Positions 1 through 9,985 of a DNA stretch of 64,000 nucleotides are shown here, piece by piece. This DNA is from Podocnemis expansa (Eukaryota > Chordata > Testudines > Podocnemididae): the NCBI GenBank assembly GCA_007922195.1, contig ML682005.1, positions 40,788,531 to 40,852,530 of the forward strand, read 5' to 3'. Made by a program: the position numbers and the translations under genes. The notes under the pieces are model-generated. The model was not told where the DNA came from. It saw only the letters and a program-made list of their open reading frames with translations, and did no database searches. How positions within the stretch are numbered: position 1 is the first letter of the stretch; the number at the start of each line of letters is the position of its first letter.

Positions 1-135
1 TGCACACACAACAAAATAAAGTGCACACAAAAAAATTCAATAGTGCTAATATTGGCGCTCACAAAGAAATGTTTTTGTGCACAAAAAGAAATTGTTTGTG
101 CACACAGTCTACGAGTAGTTAGAGGGAACATTGTG
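1..135. repeat. End of a non-autonomous DNA element (TTAGAGGGAACA type)
   Basis: This stretch is rich in tgcacaca/gtgcacac and closes with ttagagggaacattg near 119-133. A related copy lies at about 29632-29776, where both ends are present (actgttccctcc at the left, agagggaacactg at the right). Only the right part of the element is in the window. The inverted ends suggest a MITE. The superfamily is not certain. Confidence 0.5.
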
Positions 136-342
136 AATGGTTAGATTTGGATCATGTATTTTCCAAGATGGCTTGGCCTTCTCAGGCCTAGCATGACACT
201 TGCCATGGTGGGCTTCTCAAAATTTTGAAGGCACAGATGGGTCTGAAATAAAATAGATGTTTGGCTAAAACTGGAAAAAACTTATAAAAAAAAGTGTACA
301 CCAAAATTAGAACAGTTAAACTAAAAGCCCACCAAAAAAGAA

Positions 343-518
343 ATGGATCATTGCAATGAGGAAATGATCAGGCACTGCAACAGGCTGGTGAGCAATCAGC
401 TAAATAGCAGCACTGTAGAAAAGGACCTTGGGGTCATGGTAAATGGGAAGCTGGATACAAGTCAGCAGTGTGCTCTTGTTGCCAAGAAGACCAATGGCAT
501 ACTGGGCTGCATCAGTAG
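343..518 (+). mobile_element. CR1-type LINE, 5' segment of the copy split by a DNA element
   Basis: Frame +1 reads a CR1 ORF2-like stretch, including STVEKDLGVMVNGKLD and an ILGCIS tail, typical of the region after the reverse transcriptase domain. The match stops at 518 and continues in the same sense at 1735. The copy is short and has no intact reading frame. It is a dead 3' fragment interrupted by a later insertion. Confidence 0.8.
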
Positions 519-1731
519 GGCTATGTTCACACAGGGTATGCTTGTTTCTAAACAAGACGTTTTGAAACAAGCTGTTTCGAAACAGATTATTTTGAAACAC
601 CTTATTTCGAGGACAAAAAACTTTGTCTTCGAAATAAGGCAGCGAAATAGCATGTCCACAGTGTGGACATGCTATTCCGCCTGGGGAGGGGATTGCAAGC
701 ACCAGCGGGGTAAAGCGCCGCTGGGCGCTTTACCCCGCCAGTGCCTGCAGGGGCTGCAGGCACCCACCAGGAGAGGGCAGTGGGGCGCCTCAGCCCGGGG
801 GCTTTAAAGCCCTCGCTGCCCCCAAACCTGGGGGCACGGCCCCAGAGTGCAGCTGGAGCCCACTGCTGCCAGGGCCAGAGTAAGCGCCAGCCGGAATCCC
901 CGGCGACCCCGCTCCTGCCAGGGGTGTGTTTTGGAGGAGCCCCGGACACGCCCCTGGAGTCCCCCACGTGACGCTCCTGCCGGGGTCGTGTCTGCCAGAC
1001 ACACCCCCGGCAGAAGCNNNNNNNNNNNNNNNNNNNNNNNNNNNNNNNNNNNNNNNNNNNNNNNNNNNNNNNNNNNNNNNNNNNNNNNNNNNNNNNNNNN
1101 NNNNNNNNNNNNNNNNNNNNNNNNNNNNNNNNNNNNNNNNNNNNNNNNNNNNNNNNNNNNNNNNNNNNNNNNNNNNNNNNNNNNNNNNNNNNNNNNNNNN
1201 NNNNNNNNNNNNNNNNNNNNNNNNNNNNNNNNNNNNNNNNNNNNNNNNNNNNNNNNNNNNNNNNNNNNNNNNNNNNNNNNNNNNNNNNNNNNNNNNNNNN
1301 NNNNNNNNNNNNNNNNNNNNNNNNNNNNNNNNNNNNNNNNNNNNNNNNNNNNNNNNNNNNNNNNNNNNNNNNNNNNNNNNNNNNNNNNNNNNNNNNNNNN
1401 NNNNNNNNNNNNNNNNNGTGGACACCCCTCAGCACCCTGGCTTGGGTGCTGAGGGGGCAGCCCTTCCTCCCAGGGTGCTTGACACCCTGGGAGCAAGGTG
1501 ACATGTTGTTTCGGAACACTTTGTTCCGAAACAACATGTCCGAACAGGGCTGTTTCAAAACAACCCTGTTTCGAAAGCAAATGAGGTTTAAGTTGTTTCG
1601 GAAGGAGCACGGCCATTTCGAAACAAGCTGTTTGCTTGTTTTGAAATGGCCATGCGTCGTGTGGCCATGGCACTTCTTATTTCGAAACAACCTCTGTTGT
1701 TTTGAAATAAGAAGTTTGTGTGGCCATACCC
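519..1731. mobile_element. Harbinger-like non-autonomous element made of serial hairpins, nested in CR1
   Basis: The ends are inverted: ggctatgttcacac at 519 and gtgtggccatacc at the right. A 3-base flank (TAG left, TCG right) is compatible with a decayed 3-bp target duplication. The interior is a succession of small stem-loops, for example arms 600-617/622-639, 642-660/662-680, 705-719/724-738, 1425-1437/1444-1456, 1467-1477/1483-1493, 1500-1518/1522-1540, 1611-1628/1634-1651 and 1672-1691/1696-1715. The middle is GC-rich and includes an assembly gap. No transposase is visible. Related elements lie at 4217-4612 and 51488-51952. Confidence 0.7.
1018..1417. other. Assembly gap (400 N)
   Basis: Exactly 400 undetermined bases. 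The left flank is a GC-rich, partly tandem and palindromic sequence (about 880-1017); the right flank begins a perfect hairpin at 1425. The gap therefore lies in sequence expected to be hard to read. The round number suggests an estimated or arbitrary size. Confidence 0.99.
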
Positions 1732-1734
1732 TCG

Positions 1735-2130
1735 AAGTGTTGCCAGCAGATCGAGGGATGTAATAATTCCTCTCTGATTGTCACTGGTGAGGCCACATCT
1801 GGAATACTGTGTCCAGTTTTGGGCTCCCCACTACAAAAAGGACATGGACAATTTAGAAAGAGTCTAGTAGAGGGCAACAAAAATGATCAAGCGGCTAGAG
1901 CATGAGACTTACAAAAAGAGAGACTGAAGGAACTAGGCTTATTTAGCCTGCAGAAGAGAAGATTGAGAGGGGATTTGATGGAACCTTCAACTACTTGAAG
2001 GGATGCTCCAAGGAGGATGGAGCTCAGCTGTTCTCAGTAGTAACAGAGGACAGAACAAGGAGCAATGGTTTCAAGTTACAGCTGGGGAGGTCGAGGTTGG
2101 ATATTAGGAACTAACAAAAACAGGAGGCAA
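1735..2130 (+). mobile_element. CR1-type LINE, 3' segment
   Basis: This resumes the CR1 copy broken at 518. It reads the conserved end of CR1 ORF2, with HLEYCVQFWAPHYKKDMDN-like and [16 protein letters not shown] stretches in different frames (frameshifts are present). It ends near the ATATTAGGAACTAAC tail. The homologous part of another copy is seen antisense at 52373-52860. Confidence 0.85.
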
Positions 2131-4213
2131 CACATTTCAACCATTACCATAGGACCTTTTTTTAATCATAAGAAAGCTTAGATCAAGACCTAGACTGGTG
2201 CCTGTAAGAATGGGAAAAGTAAGCTCACAGGAGGAAGAAATAGTGAAAAATACTTTTACTAGATTGGCAACTCAGATAAAAGAAAAAAATGAAGACGTTC
2301 TAATGTGCTCTGTGAAGACAGGAGAGCTGCAACTCTATCACAGAGGAACCGCTATAAAAGAATTTGAAAGTGAAAAAACTAAAATATTTAGCTTCTAAAA
2401 TAAATGCATTAACACACACAGTTGCCCAGAAACACTTCACTGCTGTGGGTAAGGGCACTCCTGCAGCCCATTTGTCATGCACACAGAAGCAACAGATGCT
2501 GGAAGAACAACTTCAGGTTTCACAAGAGCATCTGACAACTGCCACTCTCCTCTCAGAGCCAGAATAAAATCCAGGGATGGAGGTTCATGATTTCTTTGAA
2601 TTACCCCCACTCTCAATTCCAAGCTCAAACCTTCTTTCTTAAATGTTTTTATATACCAGTCAAGTTTATTACAGAAAACACCATTCTGAAAGAGATGAAG
2701 CACCTAAGAACAGAACACAGACAAAGAAAAACCAGATTAAAAAGAAGGGCAAGTTATTTTTCAACTCTTCAGCAGCGTAATAGCTGGAGGTATGCCATCT
2801 ATCTTGAAAATATGATTGCCAAGCAAAAGTAGTACAAACTGTGTGGAATCCTAACTGTTGATTGGCAGCATTTATTCATCATAGGAAATTTGTTCTGTAT
2901 GTTGCCCTGTGCTTTATGTTGTGTCACACGAATACTCTCTTTTTGCAACAAGTGTCAATTTTTTTACTCTAAGTGCTACCACACTGTTCTAACACTGAAA
3001 TTCATCATAACCTTCTTAATACCAAATTTATAATTGAAAACTTCAATATAACCTTATTGATAAATACACATATATATTTGTCTCAATAAATAATACAGTT
3101 ATAAACACTTCTAATTGATCTTTTTTCCCCAAGAAGAAGAAGAATAAGGGGGAAAAAATAATGTAAAGGTAACAACAACACACACCAGTTTCAGGTTTGG
3201 GTCCTTATACACTTGTCTACACCTCCGTGAAATATGGAAATATTGTTATAAGAATTCTGTGGTGAAATGTATAATGATATATACTTGGTTTGGTAAAAAT
3301 GTTAAAGTTAACCAAACAATTGCAACACATTTAGCTTGTGTTAAGGAAGACCTGGTTCCTATTGTATTGCAAACAAACTAACAATTATTGAAAACAAAAG
3401 AAATGTACAAACAAACATTTAAAGGTGTAATTATGTTGAGCTGTTTAAGGCTGCATCCAATAAACCAAAGACACCAGAAAACATCACACCCTAAAGACAC
3501 CAGAAGATATCGATACACTGGGAAGAAACCCTAGGTATCAAGAAAAGGAAAATGAAGTACTTTAAAAATAATCCACTGGGCTGGTATAAATCTCAGTAGA
3601 CCACACGTGGACAATTAAGTTGGCAATTACCTAGAACTGGACCAGGTTGATCTGTCATTTAAGTTACCTTTGGCAACCGTAAAAGCAATTTTATTCCTAT
3701 TGTATTATTGTGCTGCACTGGTGTATTATTCCTGTGCTGCTGTCTGTCTTTTACAATGTGGCACAGCCATGCTACCGCAGGTAAAACTTAAACCAATGGC
3801 AGCAAATATAAAAGCAGGTAAAAAGCAAGGTAGTTAACAAATGAACAAAGTTACATAGTAACAAACGGTATCAACAGAGCCAATCCATTACTCCTAGTCA
3901 ATTTGGAGTTAACAACAGTGCATCCTAACTAAGGCACAGGTAATTCAAAACCATCTTGCTCTGTGTCTAAGTACCAACATTAAGTCCTTACACAGCAATT
4001 TATTAAAATTGGTTATTCTTCAAGTCATAAAACTACATTCCCCAATCAAAATCACAGACCTGCGATCATCAGTCAGAACACCTCTCTTCCAAGCATGTAA
4101 CACACACCACCCAGCACACCACACCTTCCCACAACTGTCTGTGTTAGGCTGACCAAACCGAGTTCTTTGCTTCTCCTCTCAAAGCGAAAAAAAGCAAAGA
4201 GTCACTTAAAGAC
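2131..4213. other. Unassigned AT-rich intergenic DNA
   Basis: Small open frames at 2198-2398, 2364-2567 and 2587-2832 show no recognisable protein motif, are not joined by convincing splice sites and look like chance. Nothing else identifiable was seen. Confidence 0.5.
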
Positions 4214-4216
4214 TAA

Positions 4217-4612
4217 GACTATGTCCACACATACATGGTTATTTTGAAATAAAGTCCTTATTTCAAAATAAGTTAATTCAAATTAAGAAAATGTTAGTTC
4301 AAATTAAGGGAAAGCCTGCTATCGAAATGGCTGTTATTTTGAAACGGTTGTTCCAAAATAAGGCCATTTGGATATGTTGTTTCGAAACAGTTGTTTTGAA
4401 ACAATGTCCAAACGGCATTATTTTGAAATAACCATTTCTAAATAACAGCCGTTTCTCAATGAATGGGGTTTAGGCTGTTTCGAAATGACGGTTCTTATTT
4501 GGAAATGACAGAGCCCATCATTTCGAAATAAGAAAACATTGTGTGGACAATCTTTTTTATTTTGAAATAACCAGTGTTATTTTGAAATAAAAAGAGACAA
4601 GTGGACATACCC
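4217..4612. mobile_element. Harbinger-like foldback MITE with TAA duplication
   Basis: The element begins gactatgtccacac and ends gtggacataccc, and is flanked on both sides by TAA (4214-4216 and 4613-4615). The 3-bp TAA duplication fits the PIF/Harbinger superfamily. The interior is made of TTTCGAAATAA-type palindromic words and is broadly self-complementary. No open frame is seen. It is the same family as 51488-51952. Confidence 0.75.
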
Positions 4613-4615
4613 TAA

Positions 4616-5058
4616 CAGATTTAATCGCATGAGCTTTCGTGGGAGAAAAATCCCACTTCAGACGCACAATCTAATCCACGTATTAGTTCAATTTTAGCTG
4701 TTTCTCTTTGAAGTCTTGATGTCCCATTGATTGTGTGAAAGCAGGGCTGAATTGTGACCAGATTCTTTTCACATTATAACAGTTAAGTTGACTTCACCCT
4801 CCCCCATGTGCTGTTTCCTAGAATTTGAATCTTTACATATGCTCTGATTTGCTGTTGCAGTATGACCTGATCCCATGTCTTACACTCCCCTGCATTTATT
4901 TTCATCCCATTCTGTAAGTTCCCCTCTTCAAAGCATCTGACAAAGTGGGATCTTCTCCTACGAAAGCTCATGCAAGAAGTCAATCTGTTAGCCTTTAAGT
5001 GCCACAAGATTCGTTGCTTTTTTTTTGCTTTACTAGACTAACACGGCTGCCCTTTTGG
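4616..5058. repeat. Fragments of a dispersed retroposon (AGACTAACAGATTTAT / GAGCTTTCGTGGGAGAA family)
   Basis: Two pieces are visible: 4616-4680 (gatttaatcgcatgagctttcgtgggag) and, in the opposite sense, about 4945-5058 (ctacgaaagctcatgcaag, then tttactagactaacacggct). Other copies lie near 18530-18600, 28608-28815, 30740-30862 and 51505-51585. The family has the feel of a SINE common in turtles and crocodilians. I am not certain of its name. Confidence 0.6.
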
Positions 5059-5069
5059 AACTTCTCATA

Positions 5070-5290
5070 AGGCATTTTCTCCATACCTCAGATCATAGTA
5101 ACCCTTCTCTACACCTGTTCCAGCCTGAATACATCTTTCTTGAAAATGGAAGACAAGAATTGCACAGAGCACTCCAGACAAGGTCTCACCAGTGACTTGT
5201 ATAACATACTAACACCTCCCTGGATCTACTGGAAACACCTCACCTGATGCATCCTAGGACTGCAAGGCCTTTTTCAAGGCCATATCATAT
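5070..5290 (-). mobile_element. CR1-type LINE fragment, antisense
   Basis: The + strand reads the familiar antisense CR1 string: 'cttctctacacctgttcc ... gaagacaagaattgcacag ... ctccagacaaggtctcacc'. This is the complement of the CR1 ORF2 3' region. No frame is intact. Confidence 0.65.
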
Positions 5291-6552
5291 AGATGACAGG
5301 ATGACTGAGTTCTCAGTTAGCAAGTTATCCCCAGATTTTCAACTCAGGAACCCCACAGTGACTTATTTTTATCAACACTTTGTCAAATTTATCAGTGACG
5401 TAAAAGGAATTGGTCCACACTGCCAGGGTTTACCAGGGTCTCCCTTTTAGCAGATGGGAAACCCTCCAGAAGAGGCTGACTGTTAATCCTTGAGGAGTGG
5501 GGACACAGATATATAGCTTCCACTCAAAGGCTTGCATCATTTCAAATGAAATCAGGCAAAAAGTACATTTTAAATGTAATTTTTTAAACTCAAGGTTATT
5601 AAATCCAATAATTAATTGTAACTATAATTATAATAAACTAATGCAAACTAAAACAACTTGTCCAACCACAAATATAGGACCAGCTAGTGGTCTAATCCCA
5701 AAACCAAATCAAAGGGTTTCAGTTGATTAGGTTCGATTCATGCATATACCTGTGGTGTTAAATGTATCTAATTGGGCCCCAAGGTAAATTTAACTATTGT
5801 GTCTATACACAAGTGCTTTCTTGTCAGCATTATTGACAAACAAAGTGGTAGCTTATCAACAACAAATGCAGGACATCACTGTACTAGGTATTTGACAGGC
5901 TCAGAAAAAAAAAAAAAAAAAAAACCCCAAACAAAAAACAATGCTTAAATCCCTCTAAAAACAGTGGGATCATTAGCCTGTCTATTTGATTCAGGCACAT
6001 CTGTTTAAAACCAAACGAACATTTAAAAAATTCACAAACCCATTAACTATGTGCTGCAAAAAATAAATAAATAAATAAAATAAAAAAAAATCAAATAATT
6101 AACCCAATAATACAAGGCATAAAAGCATTGCCCTCCCCCACAAAATTTGCCCTTTTTAATATGCAAAACATACCTCAGCTTTTTAATAAAACTCAATCCA
6201 AGATTAGTCAGCTCATTACCCTAAATGATAATTTAAAAGAAATCAACATTTGGGTAAAAAATGTTCTGTTCTGTATACAAAAAAATATGTCCTAACTGCT
6301 GTCACAAAAACCTTGCAAGCTTTAAAGCTAAAAAAGTCACCAATTTAATTAAAAATAAGCAATTGTTAAATTGGTATTGTTCAAAATCATTTTTGATCTT
6401 TTGAATAAAACAATCTTTATGCTTAACACTCTGCCCTCATGCTTCATTGGGGTCAGTTTAACAAATAGGGTTTGTAACCCTGCTTCCCAACCGAGACAGT
6501 GGTGTTTACTATAAAAACTGAAAGTGGCATGGTCTTCAGGCATGTCACTCAC
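5291..6552. other. Unassigned AT-rich intergenic DNA
   Basis: A/T-rich sequence with A-runs near 5908-5927 and 6060-6090. Short open frames at 5497-5730 and 6349-6552 have no recognisable motif. Nothing else was identified. Confidence 0.5.
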
Positions 6553-6555
6553 TAA

Positions 6556-7622
6556 GGCTATGTCTACTTCTAAAACCTTAGTTCAGACCAGAGGCGTTGC
6601 TGGGGGGGGGGGGGTGCAATGGACCTGGGGCATGGGCCCAGCCCCCGCCCCCTGGGGAGAGGCCCCACCCCGTGGGGAGAGATAGGGCCAGGGGGAGGCC
6701 CTGCCACTGTGAGCAGCTAGGCTGCGGCATGGTGCGGCCTGAAGCAGCCGCTGGAGGCCAGGCCCGCGCCCGTGCCGGTGGGCGGCCAGGCCCCAGATCC
6801 CTGGCTGGGGACGGGGCCGCCATGGCCGCAGGCGGCCAGCTGGGCCCTGGACCCCCACTGGGGATCCGGGGCCTGGCCACCGGCAGCAGCCCCGTCCCTG
6901 GCCGGGGATTGGGGGCCTGGCCACCTGCCGCTGTGGGCGTGGGCACAGGCACGGGCCTGGCCTCCAGCGGCTGCTTCTGGCCATGCTGCAGCCTAGCCAC
7001 TCGCAGCAGCGTGGCCTCCCCCTGGCCCTATCTCTGGCCAGGGGCAGGGCCTGCAGGGCAGCCAGCCAGGCCCCAGATACCCGGCCGGGGACGTGGCCAC
7101 CGCAGCCCGCTAGGGATCAGGCCCCTGATAGCCGGCGTGATTGGGCTGGAGATCCAGGGCACTGGCATTGGGACCCGGGGCACATGCCCCGGCGTGCCCA
7201 ACACCAGCGACACCACTGGTTCAGACTTGCTTAGTCCTAACTAAGTAGTTCAAAGTTAGTTAGAACTAACTGGATTTTCTTTAGCTCAAACTAGCCACAC
7301 TTCTTTTAGTTTGAACCAACTTTTTAGTTTGAACTGAAAAAGCACAGCTATTTCAAACTAAAAGTTAGTTAGAACTAACCACTAGTTCGAACTTATATAG
7401 TTCAAACTAGCAAGTCTACATTGGGCTAGTTTGAACTAAATATGCAAATAAGTTTGAACTAAGCAATTAGTTCAAACTAACCAGCTGAACTAATTAGTTC
7501 GAACTAAGCTTTTTTTTTTTTTTTTTTTGTTTGAACTAGGCAAAGTCTGTTGTAGACAAGGTTCAAATCAGTTCAAAATAAGTCTCCTTAATTTGAACCA
7601 ATTTGCTAGTGTAAACATAGCC
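6556..7622. mobile_element. Harbinger-like element of the TTAGTTCAAACTAA type, host of a nested element
   Basis: The left end is ggctatgtctac after TAA (6553-6555); the right end is gtaaacatagcc before TAT (7623-7625). This is an approximate 3-bp duplication. The body is built of repeated and inverted TTAGTTCAAACTAA words, so it folds on itself. A GC-rich hAT-like element is inserted at 6589-7218 and must be younger. A run of 18 T lies near 7511-7528. Confidence 0.65.
6589..7218. mobile_element. GC-rich hAT-like MITE with 8-bp duplication GTTCAGAC
   Basis: The left end CAGAGGCGTTGCTGG and right end CCAGCGACACCACTG are inverted copies (11-12 of 15 matching). The flanks are perfect 8-bp duplications GTTCAGAC at 6581-6588 and 7219-7226, diagnostic of hAT-type insertion. 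The body is extremely GC-rich with degenerate repeats of a 'ctggggatccggggcctggcc' type unit. Long open frames here (for example 6597-7244) are a by-product of base composition. It is one of six related copies or fragments. Confidence 0.8.
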
Positions 7623-7625
7623 TAT

Positions 7626-9985
7626 ATCTTTACCAGTGTTTAACCCCCAAAAAAGATTAATTTAAAAGTTGGCAACATTCCAGTCTTTAAAACACTGGGA
7701 AAATAACATTTATTAAAAAATGGCTTAATGTGACTCTACTCTATCACACTCCTACTAAAACTAGGAAAGTTCAGCAAATGGCCTGTTGCTCTAAAAAGGG
7801 CTTTTAGTACATTTGTAGGTGTAATGTGTTTAAAACAAATAGCCATGTGTGAATTAGAGGAAATGCAACATAGCAGTGTCTCTAGTACAGTTAATAAAAT
7901 GAATAACTCCCAACAACATACACTGGTAGTACTCAATTCTGTGTAGTTAGTAATCAAAAAAAAAAAAATACCACCACCATGGTCCTGTAAAGTGCCTGAT
8001 CACAACCCCAAATTTTTGCTTTATGCCAAAACAGCAACTTGAATTAGCAATCAGGTAACATCTCCTGTTTCTACTTTTAAAAACATTAGTCATGTCATCT
8101 ATTGCAGGTTATCAAAATTTAATTATTCAAAATATACCAACATTTCTTGTCCACATCTGACCATTAAATTTATCTTCTAAAACATTGCTATCTCCAATTT
8201 TACAAATTACTAATAATATAAATCAGGTTAAACAAATAGTATCTCAGTTAATAAAAGTAAAAAATTTTCAATAAATTCTTGGAAAAAATTTGGTCTATAA
8301 AAATGGTTAATCATCCAAGAAATTGCCAGTAAAATCATTTCCATCTTACTGGGTTACCTGTATTATAAAATTAACAAATATAAACTCACATAAACCACAT
8401 GCAAAACATTTAACATTAAAAAGCAAAACCTATAATACTGACCGGGTGAATCTATTTGTTCAATAATCTCTGAAGGAAAATCCCAGATAAATTATTTTGG
8501 ATCATAACACATAGCTCAGCAGATAAAAAAAAAACACAACTGAAACAACAGTTCAAGGTGGGATCTTTGACATTTCATAGATTACCACAAACCCCACAAA
8601 ATTCATAAATAAGAAAAGGGGAAGGTGGTAAAGAATAGTCTAGTGGGCAAAATATGCATCGATTGTACACACAATCTTATAGCCAATGATCTAGAGGTAC
8701 CCTGATAATTTCTGGGGCAAGGACCCATATTTGGATGACCAGGGAGGATCTAACTTAACATATTTTTAGAAGAGTATAAAAGTGAAGACCCTGTTGGTAG
8801 GAGGGAAAAGGGGATTTAAGACCTTAGGATTCATAGAGCAAGAGGAATGAAGGAGAGGCTTCCAATCTTCAGTTTGCAGCTCTGCCTTTCTGCAGAAAGA
8901 ACACCAGATACCCATCCTCCTCTTTCTTAGCTGTTTAGTCTTTGTTGCTTTAATAAGTTTCAATCAATCACTTACGGTTGCTAGACTCTGCATTGTTTCT
9001 GTCCATTGAGGAATCTGACTTATTCTTGGCTCCAGGGTATAAGTATAGCAAATATAAATTTTAACAGGAAACAAGCTATCAAATTATAAGCTGCATGAGA
9101 TTTCCTAAATGCATTCTCTGTATATGAACTAATTTTTACATTCATCAACTAACCTTTCTGCTTTAAGCAATAAAGAATTTTATAAAGTAGTTTAAAGTAT
9201 TTGTGTGGCATATACTCTAAGCCATTCTCCAGGGGTTCCCAGTTTACATTTTACAACATTATCTGTGGTCACATTTGACCTCAAGCCCAAATTTATTTAT
9301 TGACAATTCTAATCCATAATCCAAATTCCAATTTCTCCATACAAATCATAAAAGAAAAATCAGGCTACATTTCCTGCAGTGGAATGAATGGCCATGAGAA
9401 CCAAAGGCAATTTAAGATTCCAGTCTCATCCCAATTCAGATACTAGCTTGCGCAAAGCCATTTTAGGGATTCAGTTGTACCTCTCTGCTAAGCCCGATGA
9501 CTGCAGGTGTCTGGCAATACGTCATTTCTGCTTAATTCCTACAGCTATGCATAATGGTTTGGTTACTTTCCTGTTTTGCACACGGCCCTCACTGGCTATT
9601 GCACCCAGGTCTAACTCTGCACACGGCACCTTGTGTTCCTGGGCAGAGTTGGTTGGTTCACACTGCTCAGTCTGGCACCTGATGAACAGCAGCCTCCTGT
9701 CAATCACCCATCCCTCTACCAGATACTAACAATTGGGTATAACTTATTAACCATACTGTATAACTTCCCCCTAACAAACTCACGCATTAAAGTAGCCAAC
9801 ATTGTCAAACCATACAATGGGAACAACAGCCTCAAGTGGTTACCTTCCACCTGAGGTCCAACTCATGTGGGATGCTGACAGCAATGAGTTCTCATTTATG
9901 CGTTATCAGAATATACAAAACACACACAAAGCTTTATTAACCTAGACATGCAAATTCAGTCTCATTGTTAAAATGGAATCATGAG
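7626..9985. other. Unassigned AT-rich intergenic DNA
   Basis: There is no recognisable gene or complete repeat. A 113-residue frame at 9388-9729 has no familiar motif, ordinary composition and no flanking splice sites that I could trust, so it is left uncalled. Confidence 0.5.

Noticed and set aside
6597..7244. 215-codon open frame
   Set aside because: It lies in a very GC-rich MITE with open frames in several registers and a demonstrable 8-bp target duplication. It is compositional, not a gene.
9388..9729. 113-codon open frame
   Set aside because: No recognisable motif, ordinary AT-rich intergenic setting, and length within chance for a 64-kb window.
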